A DNA stretch of 64,000 nt from Desulfarculus baarsii DSM 2075 (GTDB taxonomy: Bacteria; Desulfobacterota; Desulfarculia; Desulfarculales; Desulfarculaceae), in the NCBI RefSeq assembly GCF_000143965.1, contig NC_014365.1, positions 1,391,501 through 1,455,500 on the forward strand, written 5' to 3'. The notes below the pieces were generated by a model. That model saw only the letters and a program-made list of their open reading frames with translations, did no database searches and was not told the origin of the DNA. How positions within the stretch are numbered: position 1 is the first letter of the stretch; each line of letters starts with the position of its first letter. The translations under genes were made by a program, and so were the position numbers. This document shows, one piece after another, positions 44,409 to 57,568 of this stretch.

Positions 44409-45446
44409 CTACATCACCGCCCAGGGCCGGGGCAAAAATATCTTTTCGTAGATGCGCAGGGCGTAGTGGTCGCTCATGCCGGCCACGTAATCGGCCGTGC
44501 GCCTGGCCCGCTGATCGGCCGGGGGCAGCGCCCCCACGTGGCGCTGGTACTGCTCGTCGTCCTCGCTCAGGCGCTCCCACAATTCGCGGATGATCTTCGA
44601 GGCCTTGATGAAGTCGTGATGCACTTCCATGTTGTCGTAGACCCTGGCGTAGAGGAACTCGCGCAGGCGCCAGATGGCCTCTTCCACCGCCGGGCTCATG
44701 CATGGATTGGCCCCGCCGGCGGCCCTGGTCTGGCCGACAAGGTCGCGGACCATGGTGTCGATCTGGTCGCCCAACTTGCGGCCCAATGTCCGCACCACCG
44801 CGGGCGGCAGCTCCTGGGCGTCGATGACGCCGCCGCGGATGGCGTCGTCGGTGTCGTGGGCCACGTAGGCCATCACGTCGGCGCAGCGCACCAGCCTGGC
44901 CTCCAGGGTCAGTTCGTCGTCGCCCTGGCAGCATAAAAAGCCGCCCTTGCCCTTGGAGTGATGCAAAATGCCCATGCGCACTTCATGGGTCAGGTTGAGG
45001 CCACGGCCGTCTTTTTCCAGCAGGTCCACCACGCGTAGCGACTGCTCGTAGTGGCGAAAGCCGCCGGGCAGGAGCTGGTTGAGTTGGGCCTCGCCGGCGT
45101 GGCCAAAGGGCGTGTGGCCCAGGTCGTGGCCCAGGGCCACGGCCTCGGTGAGGTCTTCGTTGAGGGCCAGGGCGCGGGCCATGGTCCGGGCGATCTGGGC
45201 CACCTCCAGGGTGTGGGTCAGGCGGGTGCGATAGTGATCGCCGGTGGGGGCCAGGAAGACCTGGGTCTTGTGCTTGAGGCGGCGGAAGGCCTTTGAATAC
45301 AGGATGCGATCGCGGTCGTGCTGAAAAGCCGGCCGCATGGCGCACGGCGGCTCGGGCCGCGCGCGGCCCTTGCTGGCCGCCGATCGGGCCGCGAAAGGCG
45401 AGAGGATCGCCTCCTCCCGCCGCTCCAGTTCCTCGCGCAGGGTCAT
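44409..45446 (-). CDS. dgt: Deoxyguanosinetriphosphate triphosphohydrolase-like protein
   Basis: A 345-aa HD-domain dNTPase. FQHDRDRILYSKAFRRLKHKTQVF is the family N-terminal signature, followed by the metal site THTLEVAQI and GHDLGHTPFGHAGE. Later ligands lie in HHSKGKGG and DVMAYVAHDTDDAIRGG. Enzymes of this group hydrolyse dNTPs to nucleoside and triphosphate, balancing DNA precursors. It converges on rpoD and is divergent from lptF. Confidence 0.93.
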   Translation of the reverse strand: MTLREELERREEAILSPFAARSAASKGRARPEPPCAMRPAFQHDRDRILYSKAFRRLKHKTQVFLAPTGDHYRTRLTHTLEVAQIARTMARALALNEDLTEAVALGHDLGHTPFGHAGEAQLNQLLPGGFRHYEQSLRVVDLLEKDGRGLNLTHEVRMGILHHSKGKGGFLCCQGDDELTLEARLVRCADVMAYVAHDTDDAIRGGVIDAQELPPAVVRTLGRKLGDQIDTMVRDLVGQTRAAGGANPCMSPAVEEAIWRLREFLYARVYDNMEVHHDFIKASKIIRELWERLSEDDEQYQRHVGALPPADQRARRTADYVAGMSDHYALRIYEKIFLPRPWAVM

Positions 45447-45491
45447 GGGGTTAGTCCTTTACAAAATCGGCCGAACGCTCTAGACTTCGGC

Positions 45492-46685
45492 ATGTTCCGG
45501 CCAAGGATAATACATCGCTACCTGCTGCGCGAGATGATAGGCCCCTTTTTTATCAGCCTCGGGGTCTTCACTTTCATGCTCCTGATAGCCAAGATCATGG
45601 AACTGACCGATTTGGTGGTCTCCCGCGGGGTTGGTCTAGACGTGGTCGGGCGGCTATTGCTCTACACTTTGCCGTATTTTTTTGTCTTCACCATCCCCAT
45701 GGCCACGCTGTTGGGCGTGCTGCTGGCGTTTCTGCGCATGTCGGGCGACATGGAGGTGGTGGCCCTCAAGGCCGCCGGCGTCAGTCCCTACGCTTTTTTG
45801 CCGCCGGTGGCCGTCTTGGCCATCTGCGCCTGGCTGGTCACCTCGGCCCTGGCCTTTTGGGGCCTGCCCTGGGGCAATCACAGGTTCGAAAATCTGGTTT
45901 TTCAGGTAGCCAAGGCCCAGACCGACCTGGCCCTGAAGGAACGGGTGTTCATGGACACCTTTCCGGGCATGGTCATATATATCAGCCGCTTGCCCGGTCA
46001 GGGCCAGATGACCGACCTGTTCATCGTCGATGAGCGCGAAAAAGGCCGGCATCACACCATCGTGGCCAAGAGGGGCAAGATCTTTCCGGCGAACAACGAT
46101 CGGCTGATCCTGCGCCTCTACGACGGCACGATCCATTCGGTGGGCCAAAACCTGCGTTCGGCCCAGACCGCCGCCTTTGTCACCTACGACATCGCCGTCG
46201 ACGCCAGCACTCTGTCCGCCGCCCATCAGCGCACGACCAAACACGAAAAGGAAATGTACTTCGGCGAACTGCTCGCCGAAATGGACAAACTGCCCGCCGA
46301 CAGCATGCAGCATTATCTGATCGAAATGGAAATGCACAAAAAGTTTTCGGTGCCCTTTGCCTGCCTGGTCATGGCCCTGATCGGCCTGCCGCTGGGCATG
46401 CATTCGCGGGGCGGGCGTTCGTGGGGCGTGGCCATCGCCTTGGTCGTGTTTCTGGGGTATTACCTGATGCTTTCGGCGGCGTGGTCCTTTGGCAAAACCG
46501 GCGATTACCCGCCGATCGTGGGCATGTGGGCGCCCAACCTGTTGCTGGGCGCCTTGGCCGTCGAACTGTTCCGCCGCGAGGTCAAGGAAAAGCCGCTGGC
46601 CATCCTCGACGTGTTGGGCGGCTTGCCGGTGATCATCCAACGCCTGCTTGGCGCCAAGCTGGCCGACCGAGGGGCGGAGCGATAA
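45492..46685 (+). CDS. lptF: LPS export ABC transporter permease LptF
   Basis: A 397-aa inner-membrane protein. Three N-terminal helices include the coupling segment (IIHRYLLREMIGPFFISLGVFTFMLL; YFFVFTIPMATLLGVLLAFLRMSGDMEVVALKAAGVS), a periplasmic jellyroll spans about 130-290, and three C-terminal helices follow (FSVPFACLVMALIGLPLGMHSRGGRSWGVAIAL). With LptG it forms the LptB2FG extractor that lifts lipopolysaccharide from the inner membrane. The ATG at 45492 matches the family start, though no clear ribosome site precedes it. lptG begins at the next base after its stop. Confidence 0.95.
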   Translation: MFRPRIIHRYLLREMIGPFFISLGVFTFMLLIAKIMELTDLVVSRGVGLDVVGRLLLYTLPYFFVFTIPMATLLGVLLAFLRMSGDMEVVALKAAGVSPYAFLPPVAVLAICAWLVTSALAFWGLPWGNHRFENLVFQVAKAQTDLALKERVFMDTFPGMVIYISRLPGQGQMTDLFIVDEREKGRHHTIVAKRGKIFPANNDRLILRLYDGTIHSVGQNLRSAQTAAFVTYDIAVDASTLSAAHQRTTKHEKEMYFGELLAEMDKLPADSMQHYLIEMEMHKKFSVPFACLVMALIGLPLGMHSRGGRSWGVAIALVVFLGYYLMLSAAWSFGKTGDYPPIVGMWAPNLLLGALAVELFRREVKEKPLAILDVLGGLPVIIQRLLGAKLADRGAER

Positions 46686-47765
46686 ATGCGCATCCTCGGT
46701 TTATATGTCGCCGGAGAATTCCTCAAGGTTTTCGGCTTCTTGCTGGTGGCTTTCGTCTCGCTGTTCACCTTGTTCGACTTTATCGAAAAGGTGGATAACT
46801 TTCACGAGGCCTTGGTGCCGGCTTCGACGATGCTGATGTATTTTCTGCTGCAAGTTCCAGAAATCATTTCGCTATTATCGCCATTGGCCGTTCTTTTGGG
46901 CACGATCATCGCCTTGGGCCTGATGTCCAAGCGTGGCGAGACCATCGCCATCAAGTCCTCGGGCGTCAGCGTCATGCGCTTCACCCTGCCCATCGTGCTT
47001 TTGGCCCTGACCATCACCCTGTCCACGGCCCTGATCAACGAGATGGCCCTGCCCGGCACCAAGGCCCGCACCAACCACATCTGGAACGTCATGGTCGAAA
47101 AGCGGCCCAGCAGCGCCTATTCCCACGAAAAATTCTGGTTCAAGGGCAACGGCTCGATCTACCACATCGGCCTGTTCGATCCGCTGGGTCAGGTGCTTTC
47201 CAATGTCGTTTATTATCGTTTTGACGACCACTTCAATCTGGCCGAGCGCATCGACGCGCGCCGGGCGACCTATATCGGCGGAAAGTGGCTGTTTTTTCTG
47301 GGCCTGCACCAGCAGCGCCTGCCCCAGGGCGGCTATTCGGCGGTGGTCTTCGACGAACTGGAGAAAAATCTGCCCGAGCGGCCCGAGGACTTCAGTCGCC
47401 TTTCCAAACCCAGCGAGGAGATGGGCTTGGCCGAGCTGTCCGACCACGTGGGCAAGGTCGACGCCGAAGGCTACGACACCAGGCGCTATCAGGTCGACAT
47501 GCACTGCAAGATCAGCTATCCCTTCATCTGCGTGATCATGGCCCTGATCGGCATACCACTGGCGCTTTTTCGCGAGCGGGGGCGGGCCCTGGCCCCAGGC
47601 ATCGTGGTGGGCATGCTCGTCGCGCTGGTTTATTGGATCAGCTTTGGCTACGCCCGTTCGATCTTCGGTTATGGCGGCGTGTTGCCGCCGATGATGGCCG
47701 CCTGGTTGCCCAACGCCATGTTCGCCCTGGCCGGGGTGGGCATGATCACCAGCGTCCGCCAATAG
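46686..47765 (+). CDS. lptG: LPS export ABC transporter permease LptG
   Basis: A 359-aa partner of LptF with the same six-helix and jellyroll layout. MRILGLYVAGEFLKVFGFLLVAFVSLFTLFDFIEKVDNF opens it; the coupling loop is LGLMSKRGETIAIKSSGVSVMR. The C-terminal helices contain KISYPFICVIMALIGIPLALFRERG. Its ATG directly abuts the lptF stop (TAAATG). The ATPase lptB and the bridge genes lptA and lptC are not in the window. Confidence 0.95.
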   Translation: MRILGLYVAGEFLKVFGFLLVAFVSLFTLFDFIEKVDNFHEALVPASTMLMYFLLQVPEIISLLSPLAVLLGTIIALGLMSKRGETIAIKSSGVSVMRFTLPIVLLALTITLSTALINEMALPGTKARTNHIWNVMVEKRPSSAYSHEKFWFKGNGSIYHIGLFDPLGQVLSNVVYYRFDDHFNLAERIDARRATYIGGKWLFFLGLHQQRLPQGGYSAVVFDELEKNLPERPEDFSRLSKPSEEMGLAELSDHVGKVDAEGYDTRRYQVDMHCKISYPFICVIMALIGIPLALFRERGRALAPGIVVGMLVALVYWISFGYARSIFGYGGVLPPMMAAWLPNAMFALAGVGMITSVRQ

Positions 47766-47851
47766 CCGCCGCTAGCCCCACGCCCAACCAGCCGCGCCGG
47801 GCCTCGCGTTTCCGGCCACCCGGCCCCACGCCCAACCCGACTGGCCATTTG

Positions 47852-49009
47852 TCAGCGCACGCGCTGTGGGCCCAGCACGTGGTTGCTGATCACCACCCGC
47901 TGGATTTCGCTGGTCCCCTCGTAGATGGTGAAGACCCTGGCGTCGCGGAAGTGGCGCTCGATGTCGTATTCCTTGCAGAATCCGTAGCCGCCGTGCAACT
48001 GGAGGCACTGGGAGGTGATGCGATTGACCATCTCGCTGGCGAAGAGCTTGGCCATGGAGGCCTCGGCGGTGAAGCGTTGGCCCTGGGCCTTGAGCAGGGC
48101 GGCGTTGACGCACAAAAGCTCGGCCGCCTCGATCTCGGTGGCCATGTCGGCGATGCGCCAGCGCACGCCCTGAAACTGGCTGATGGCCCGGCCGAACTGT
48201 TCGCGGCTGTCGATGAAGGTCACGGCTTCATCCAGACAAGCCCGGGCCACGCCCAGCGACTGGGCGGCGATGCCGATGCGCCCGGCGTCCAGGCAGGTCA
48301 TGGCCACGCGGAAGCCCTCGCCCTCGCGGCCGAGCATGTTGGCCGCCGGCACGCGGCAGTCCTCGAGGATGAGTTGCACGGTGTCGGAGGCCTTGAGACC
48401 CAGCTTGTCCTCGGCCTTGCCCACGACGAGGCCCGGCGAGCCCTTGGGCACCAGGAAGGCGCTGACGCCGCGGTGCTTTTTGGATTTGTCGGTGTAGGCG
48501 GTGACGATGGTCAGCCCGGCGTTGGAGCCGGTGGTGATAAACTGCTTGACGCCGCTGAGCACCCAGTAATCGCCGTCGCGCACGGCGGTGGTGATCTGGC
48601 CGCTGGGGTCTGAGCCGGCGCCGGGCTCGGTCAGGCCGAAGGCGCCGATGACCCGTCCGTCGCACATCGGCGGCAACCACTGACGCTTTTGCTCCTCCGA
48701 GCCGAACTTGACCATGGCCTCGCAACAGATCGAATTATGCACGCTCATGACCACGGCCGTGGAGGCGCAGCCATAGGCGATCTCGGCCAGGGCCAGGACG
48801 TAGCTCACCGCGTCCACGCCGGCCCCGCCGTACTCCTCGGGAACCATCATGCCCAAAAAGCCCAGTTCGGCCATCCGGGCCAGCATGTCGGCCGGAAAGC
48901 GCCCCTCGCGGTCGCGTTGACCGGCGCCGGGCAGCAAGACCTCCCGGGCGAAATCCCGGGCCATGGTCTGGATCATGCGTTGTTCTTCGTTAATGAAAGC
49001 AAGCGCCAT
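47852..49009 (-). CDS. Acyl-CoA dehydrogenase
   Basis: A 385-aa FAD enzyme oxidising an acyl-CoA to the trans-2-enoyl-CoA, passing electrons to ETF. MVPEEYGGAGVDAVSYVLALAEI, FGLTEPGAGSDPSG, the FAD-binding stretch FITTGSNAGL, and the C-terminal YDIERHFRDARVFTIYEGTSEIQ, whose Glu is the catalytic base, are visible. It belongs to the butyryl/short-chain group by general likeness, but chain length cannot be fixed. It is the last gene of the leftward fatty-acid region, and GGGGGA precedes its ATG. Confidence 0.93.
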   Translation of the reverse strand: MALAFINEEQRMIQTMARDFAREVLLPGAGQRDREGRFPADMLARMAELGFLGMMVPEEYGGAGVDAVSYVLALAEIAYGCASTAVVMSVHNSICCEAMVKFGSEEQKRQWLPPMCDGRVIGAFGLTEPGAGSDPSGQITTAVRDGDYWVLSGVKQFITTGSNAGLTIVTAYTDKSKKHRGVSAFLVPKGSPGLVVGKAEDKLGLKASDTVQLILEDCRVPAANMLGREGEGFRVAMTCLDAGRIGIAAQSLGVARACLDEAVTFIDSREQFGRAISQFQGVRWRIADMATEIEAAELLCVNAALLKAQGQRFTAEASMAKLFASEMVNRITSQCLQLHGGYGFCKEYDIERHFRDARVFTIYEGTSEIQRVVISNHVLGPQRVR

Positions 49010-49080
49010 GGTTTTTCCCCCACTTGTTGTTTGGAACTGGGCCGCGTCGAAACGGCCCGCGCGGCGCGTCGTCCGGCCGG

Positions 49081-49632
49081 TTAGGGGGTGTAGAGCACCA
49101 CGATCAGCTCGCAGGTCTGGTCGCCGGTGTTGCGCAGGGTGTGGATGACCCCCGAGTTGAAATGCAGGCTGTCGCCGGGCTTCAAGTCGTTGACGTTGTT
49201 GCCCACGGTGATGCGCACCTCGCCCGCGAGCACGTAGACGAACTCCTCGCCTTCGTGCTGATAGCCGGGGCCGTCCAGGTCGGAGGCCGGCTCGATGACC
49301 ACGCGGAAGCCCTTGAGGTGCTTATGCAGGGCCTCGGGGGTCAGCACGCGGTAGGAATAGTGGTCGGTGCGGGTGCGCACGGCCTGGGCCCGGCGTTCGG
49401 CGGCCTCGGCGGTCTCGTCGTCCTTGAGCAGTTCGCCCGAGTCCACCTCCAGGGCGCGGCCCAGGGTCAAGAGCACGGCCACCGGCGGGATGGCCTCGTC
49501 CTTTTCGATTTTTTCCAGATAATCCCTGGCCTGGCCGGTCTCGTTGGCCAGGGTCTCCAGGCTCATGCCGCGCTCTTCGCGCAGGCGGCGCAGGCGTTGG
49601 CCCAGGGATTTGCGCTTGACGGTGCGGGCCAT
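49081..49632 (-). CDS. XRE-family regulator with C-terminal cupin domain
   Basis: A 183-aa regulator. Residues 10-65 are a helix-turn-helix (LGQRLRRLREERGMSLETLANETGQARDYLEKIEKDEAIPPVAVLLTLGRAL). Residues 100-180 form a cupin barrel (GYQHEGEEFVYVLAGEVRITVG, LKPGDSLHFNSGVIHTLRN) that probably senses a small molecule. Proteins of this type often lie next to acyl-CoA ligase and dehydrogenase genes, as here, and may control them. Confidence 0.92.
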   Translation of the reverse strand: MARTVKRKSLGQRLRRLREERGMSLETLANETGQARDYLEKIEKDEAIPPVAVLLTLGRALEVDSGELLKDDETAEAAERRAQAVRTRTDHYSYRVLTPEALHKHLKGFRVVIEPASDLDGPGYQHEGEEFVYVLAGEVRITVGNNVNDLKPGDSLHFNSGVIHTLRNTGDQTCELIVVLYTP

Positions 49633-49657
49633 GGTCTCTCCTCGCTTGGCGATAAGG

Positions 49658-50623
49658 TTACGATTCGGTTAAAAATCGGCTTATTATATCATCACAGGCC
49701 GAATATGGGTCGGCCTGGCCCTGGCTGATGCGCTCGACCAGATCGTCCAGGCCCCGACCCTGGTCCATGACCTTGGTCAGCCGGGACATGATCTGGGTCT
49801 GCACCAGGTCCAGAAGCTCCATGCGCGTCCGCTGGCGGCGACGGCTGGCCAATCGCCGGGGGTCGGCGTTTTGGTGGGCCCAGTGCTCGTCCAGGGCGGC
49901 GAGCATCTCTTCCAGGCCGCGGCCATCCACCGCGCAGACGCCCACCACCGGCACGGTCCAACCAAAGCGGTCTTCGCGGCCGCCGGCCAACTCCAGCATG
50001 CCTTGCAGCTCGGCGATGGCCCGCCGCGCGCCTTCGCGGTCGATCTTGTTGACCACGAAGACGTCGGCCGTCTCCAGGATGCCGGCCTTGATGGCCTGGA
50101 TGTCGTCGCCCAGGCCGGGTACGGTGACCACCAGCGTGGTGTCGGCCAGGCCGACCACGTCCACTTCGTCTTGGCCCACGCCCACGGTCTCGACGATGAC
50201 CACGTCCTTGCCCATGGCGTCCATGATCTTGACCACGCCCTGGGTCGAGGCGGTCAAACCGCCGAAGTGGCCGCGGGTGGCCAGCGAGCGGATGAAAACG
50301 CCCTCGTCGGTGGCGTGACGCTGCATGCGCACCCGGTCGCCCAAAATGGCCCCGCCGGAAAAGGGGCTGGTGGGGTCGACGGCCACCACGCCCACGCCCA
50401 GGCCCCGCTGGCGAAACTGGGCGATGAGCGCGTCGGTGAGGGTGGACTTGCCCACGCCGGGTGAGCCGGTCACGCCGATGACCCGAGCTCGGCCGGTGTG
50501 GCCGTGCAGGAGTTTGAGCGCTTCGAGGGCTTGCGGCTCGCCGTCGTCCAGCAGGCGCATCAAGCGGGCCGCCGGCCTGATCTGGCCGCTCAGGATGGCT
50601 TCAGCTAATTGCCTTGGGTCCAT
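49658..50623 (-). CDS. meaB: Methylmalonyl-CoA mutase-associated GTPase MeaB
   Basis: A 321-aa G3E-type P-loop GTPase that protects and loads B12-dependent methylmalonyl-CoA mutase. Walker A is VIGVTGSPGVGKSTLTDALI, then VVAVDPTSPFSGGAILGDRVRMQRH, VIVETVGVGQDEVDVVGLADTTLVV and VVNKIDREGA (base specificity). The ATG at 50623 (MDPRQLAEAILSG) is the family start; the frame is open further. The mutase itself is outside the window, but propionyl-CoA handling suits odd-chain fatty acid oxidation nearby. Confidence 0.94.
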   Translation of the reverse strand: MDPRQLAEAILSGQIRPAARLMRLLDDGEPQALEALKLLHGHTGRARVIGVTGSPGVGKSTLTDALIAQFRQRGLGVGVVAVDPTSPFSGGAILGDRVRMQRHATDEGVFIRSLATRGHFGGLTASTQGVVKIMDAMGKDVVIVETVGVGQDEVDVVGLADTTLVVTVPGLGDDIQAIKAGILETADVFVVNKIDREGARRAIAELQGMLELAGGREDRFGWTVPVVGVCAVDGRGLEEMLAALDEHWAHQNADPRRLASRRRQRTRMELLDLVQTQIMSRLTKVMDQGRGLDDLVERISQGQADPYSACDDIISRFLTES

Positions 50624-50747
50624 GATGGCTTTCCGCCCGAGGTTGAACGCGGCGCGGGCCTGGCCGAAGCCGCCTCGGCCCGGACGCGAGGGTATCCGAT
50701 TGTATATTTGCCGTCGGCAATGATCAAGGTTTTCCGCTGATCGGCGT

Positions 50748-51524
50748 TCACGGGGCCACCGCCTGGCCCACTTGGGCCTCGATTGGCCGTACGTGGGGAA
50801 AGCCTCGCCTGAGCCCGGCGACAAAGGGGCCGATGTCCACGGCCATGGACATGGGCGGGTGGAAGTCGTCGTGGTGGATGGCCATGACCGCCCTGGGACG
50901 CAGGGCCGCCACGTATTCCAGGCCGATCTGGCAGATGCGGCTGTGGCCCTGCAGGGGCATGAGCAGCAGGTCCACGGGCTGGCGGGCCAACTCGGCCAAC
51001 AGGCCCGGCCCCGCGCCGGCACTGCCAAACAGCACGACGCTTTTGCCCTCGACATCCAGGCGATAGCACAGCGCCTGGCCCTGGGGATAGGCCGCCATCA
51101 GTCGGCCCAGGGCCGTGAGCCCAGGCAGGATGCGCGGCAGCGTGCGCAGCACCAGGGCCGCGTCGAAACGCACGTGTCCGCTGTGGTGGCTGAGGACGCT
51201 CAATGGGCCGATGCTTTCGCGCCAGCCGTCGTGATCGATCGGGCGCAACAGCGCCGGGTCCAGGCCGTCGCGCATGAGCGTGCGTCCGGCCACGGCGTGG
51301 CAAAAGACCGGCGCGCGCCAGCGGTTGGCCAAGCCGGCCACGCCCAGGGCGTGGTCGAAATGGCCGTGGGTCAGGAAAATGGCCGTGGCGCGGTCTTGTT
51401 CGACGGGTAGGGGCCGTGGGCCGGGCTTGGCCCGGGGCGCGCGGGCCAGAAAAGGGTCGAACCAAAACACGTCATCGCCGCATTGCAGGCAAACGGCGGC
51501 CGCGCCCCACCAGGTAAGTTGCAT
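50748..51524 (-). CDS. MBL-fold metal-dependent hydrolase
   Basis: A 258-aa beta-lactamase-fold hydrolase of the UlaG/RomA-like group. MQLTWWGAAAVCLQCGDDVFWFDPF is the usual opening. The metal ligands are THGHFDHALG (HxHxDH), HHSGHVRFD, and the C-terminal AIHHDDFHPPM. The substrate cannot be predicted. It lies between the acyl-CoA ligase and meaB, same direction. Confidence 0.85.
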   Translation of the reverse strand: MQLTWWGAAAVCLQCGDDVFWFDPFLARAPRAKPGPRPLPVEQDRATAIFLTHGHFDHALGVAGLANRWRAPVFCHAVAGRTLMRDGLDPALLRPIDHDGWRESIGPLSVLSHHSGHVRFDAALVLRTLPRILPGLTALGRLMAAYPQGQALCYRLDVEGKSVVLFGSAGAGPGLLAELARQPVDLLLMPLQGHSRICQIGLEYVAALRPRAVMAIHHDDFHPPMSMAVDIGPFVAGLRRGFPHVRPIEAQVGQAVAP

Positions 51525-51540
51525 TTTCCCCCCACGCCGA

Positions 51541-51582
51541 TCAAAGAAAGACGCCGGGCCGCCCGGCGCAAGCGGCCCGGCG
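51541..51582 (-). terminator. Terminator after the acyl-CoA ligase gene
   Basis: On the minus strand CGCCGGGCCGC pairs perfectly with GCGGCCCGGCG (51572-51582 and 51552-51562) around a 9-nt loop and is followed by TCTTTCTTT. It separates the ligase gene from the MBL hydrolase. Confidence 0.8.
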
Positions 51583-51597
51583 CGGCGTTTCAGCCCG

Positions 51598-53256
51598 TCA
51601 TTTCATGTAAATGTCTTGGTACGCCTGGCGCAAGTCTTTTTTGCTGATCTTGCCCACGCTGGTTTTGGGGATCTGGTCGACAAAGAGCACCTGATCGGGC
51701 AACTGCCACTTGGCGAAGCTCTTGCTGAGGTGGGCGCGCACGTCGTCGGCGCTGACCTGGCCCTTGAACTCGGGCCGCAGGATGACCAGGGCCAGGGGGC
51801 GCTCCTCCCACTTGGGGTGCTTGACGCCGACCACGGCGGCCTCCAGCGCCGGCGCGAAGGACATGATGGCGTTTTCCATGTCCACCGAGGAGATCCACTC
51901 GCCGCCGGTTTTGATGACGTCCTTGAGCCGGTCGGTGACCTTGAGATAGCCCTCTTGATCGATGGTTCCCACGTCGCCGCTGCGCCAATAGCCGTCGGGG
52001 GTGAACTGGGCCTCGGAGCCGGGCGCGTCGTGATAGCGGCCGGTGATCCAGGGCCCGCGCAGGCAGATCTCGCCGGCGCTTTTGCCGTCGAAGGGCAGGG
52101 GCTCGCCGTTCATGCCCAGAAGTTTGACGTCCAGGCCGTTGATCACCAAACCCTGCTTGCGGCGCAGATCCCATTTTTCGTCGTCGCTCAGGGCGTCGGC
52201 CAGCCATGGTTTGAGGCGGTTGGCCGAGGCCAGGGGCGTGGTCTCCGTCGCGCCGTAGGCGTGCATGATGTCCAGGCCGCAGAGGTCGTGGAAGCCCTTC
52301 ATCATGGCCAGCGGCGGCTCGGAGGCCCCGCAGAAAAAGCGCGTGCGGCCAAGATCGGGTTTTTGCTCCAGGCCGCGGATGTATTCGAGCATGGGCATCA
52401 ACAGGGCCGGCGCGCCCGCGCCCATGGTCACGCCTTCGTCGATCATCAGCTTGGCCAAAAGATCCAGCCGCTCCAGGTTGTACATGCCGGGGAAGACGAT
52501 CTTGGCCCCGACCATCACGGCGTAATAGACGCCGCCCCAGCCCAGGGCGTGAAACATGGGCACCAACTGGAGAAAGCAGTCCTGATCGCTGGCCTGGCTG
52601 TTCATGGCCACGGCCATGGTGTGCAGATAGACGCAGCGGTGGGAATAGAACACACCCTTGGGCCGGCCGGTGGTGCCGGTGGTGTAACAGGCGGCCGCCG
52701 CCGAGCGCTCGTCCAGGTGGGGCCAATCGTATTCCGGCGCGGCGGCGGCCAGGAGCTCCTCGTAGCCGTGGGCCGGCGCGAGCTTGGTCCGCACGGCCGA
52801 AAATTCGCCGTCGCCGATGATGACGTAGCCTTCGACGGTCTCCAGCAGGGGCGCGGCGGCTTCGATGAACGGGGCCAGGGTCTGATCGACGATGATAACC
52901 TTGGCCTTGGCGTGGTTGATGACGTAGGCCAGGTCCGGCGTGGCCAGGCGCAGGTTGAGCAGCAAAAGCACCGCGCCCATGCCCGGCAGGGCAAAGTAGC
53001 ACTCGAAGTGGCGATAGCTGTTCCAATCCATCACGCCCACCCGGTCGCCGGGCTGGACGCCCAGGCTTTTGAGGGCGTTGGCCAGGCGGTTGACGCGCTC
53101 GAAAGACTGGGCGTAAGACTGCCTGAGCATGCCCGCCGGCGTTTGACTAGCGATCTCCTGCCGGGCGGAATTGCGTGCGCCATGACGGAAAATATTAATA
53201 ATATTAAGCTGATAATCATCTTGAGACGTGGCGGCGAACCCCTTGACAAGCTCCAT
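51598..53256 (-). CDS. Fatty acid--CoA ligase (AMP-forming)
   Basis: A 552-aa ANL-superfamily enzyme that activates a fatty acid through an acyl-AMP. Motifs: P-loop CYTTGTTGRPKGVFYSHR, HAYGATETTPLA, YWRSGDVGTIDQEGYLKVTDRLKDVIKTGGEWIS, and the C-terminal catalytic Lys in PKTSVGKISKKDLR. It resembles medium/long-chain ligases of beta-oxidation. The ATG at 53256 has GGAGGAGGG upstream; the frame remains open to 53343 but that part is not family-like. Confidence 0.93.
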   Translation of the reverse strand: MELVKGFAATSQDDYQLNIINIFRHGARNSARQEIASQTPAGMLRQSYAQSFERVNRLANALKSLGVQPGDRVGVMDWNSYRHFECYFALPGMGAVLLLLNLRLATPDLAYVINHAKAKVIIVDQTLAPFIEAAAPLLETVEGYVIIGDGEFSAVRTKLAPAHGYEELLAAAAPEYDWPHLDERSAAAACYTTGTTGRPKGVFYSHRCVYLHTMAVAMNSQASDQDCFLQLVPMFHALGWGGVYYAVMVGAKIVFPGMYNLERLDLLAKLMIDEGVTMGAGAPALLMPMLEYIRGLEQKPDLGRTRFFCGASEPPLAMMKGFHDLCGLDIMHAYGATETTPLASANRLKPWLADALSDDEKWDLRRKQGLVINGLDVKLLGMNGEPLPFDGKSAGEICLRGPWITGRYHDAPGSEAQFTPDGYWRSGDVGTIDQEGYLKVTDRLKDVIKTGGEWISSVDMENAIMSFAPALEAAVVGVKHPKWEERPLALVILRPEFKGQVSADDVRAHLSKSFAKWQLPDQVLFVDQIPKTSVGKISKKDLRQAYQDIYMK

Positions 53257-53418
53257 TGCGAAACCCTCCTCCAAACCTGGTTGGCGATCCTGGGCTGGGG
53301 CATGGTTGCTTGCGGCCGCCTGCGGTAACAGGCCGCGGATCACGTTGCGTGCCCGGCGAAACTGCGAAAGTGTAACTTATCGGCGGGGCGCGAAACAAGG
53401 TTCAGCTTAAATGAATGG

Positions 53419-57429
<4,011 letters not shown>

Positions 57430-57538
57430 GGCGCGTGGCCTTGTCTAACGACTGAATGGAAATTGCCCGAATGCGGTCAGTATAATCAATGTGTTGACTT
57501 GCTTCCAGCAATTTTCGTCGGCGCGGCGGGCGAGGGAA

Positions 57539-57560
57539 GGGGCCCCCTGGCGGGGGCCCC
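57539..57560 (-). terminator. Hairpin after the acyl-CoA dehydrogenase gene
   Basis: A perfect 9-bp GC stem (57539-57547 with 57552-57560) with a TGGC loop lies just past the stop. There is no clean T-run, so termination strength is uncertain. Confidence 0.5.
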
Positions 57561-57568
57561 GGCGTGGC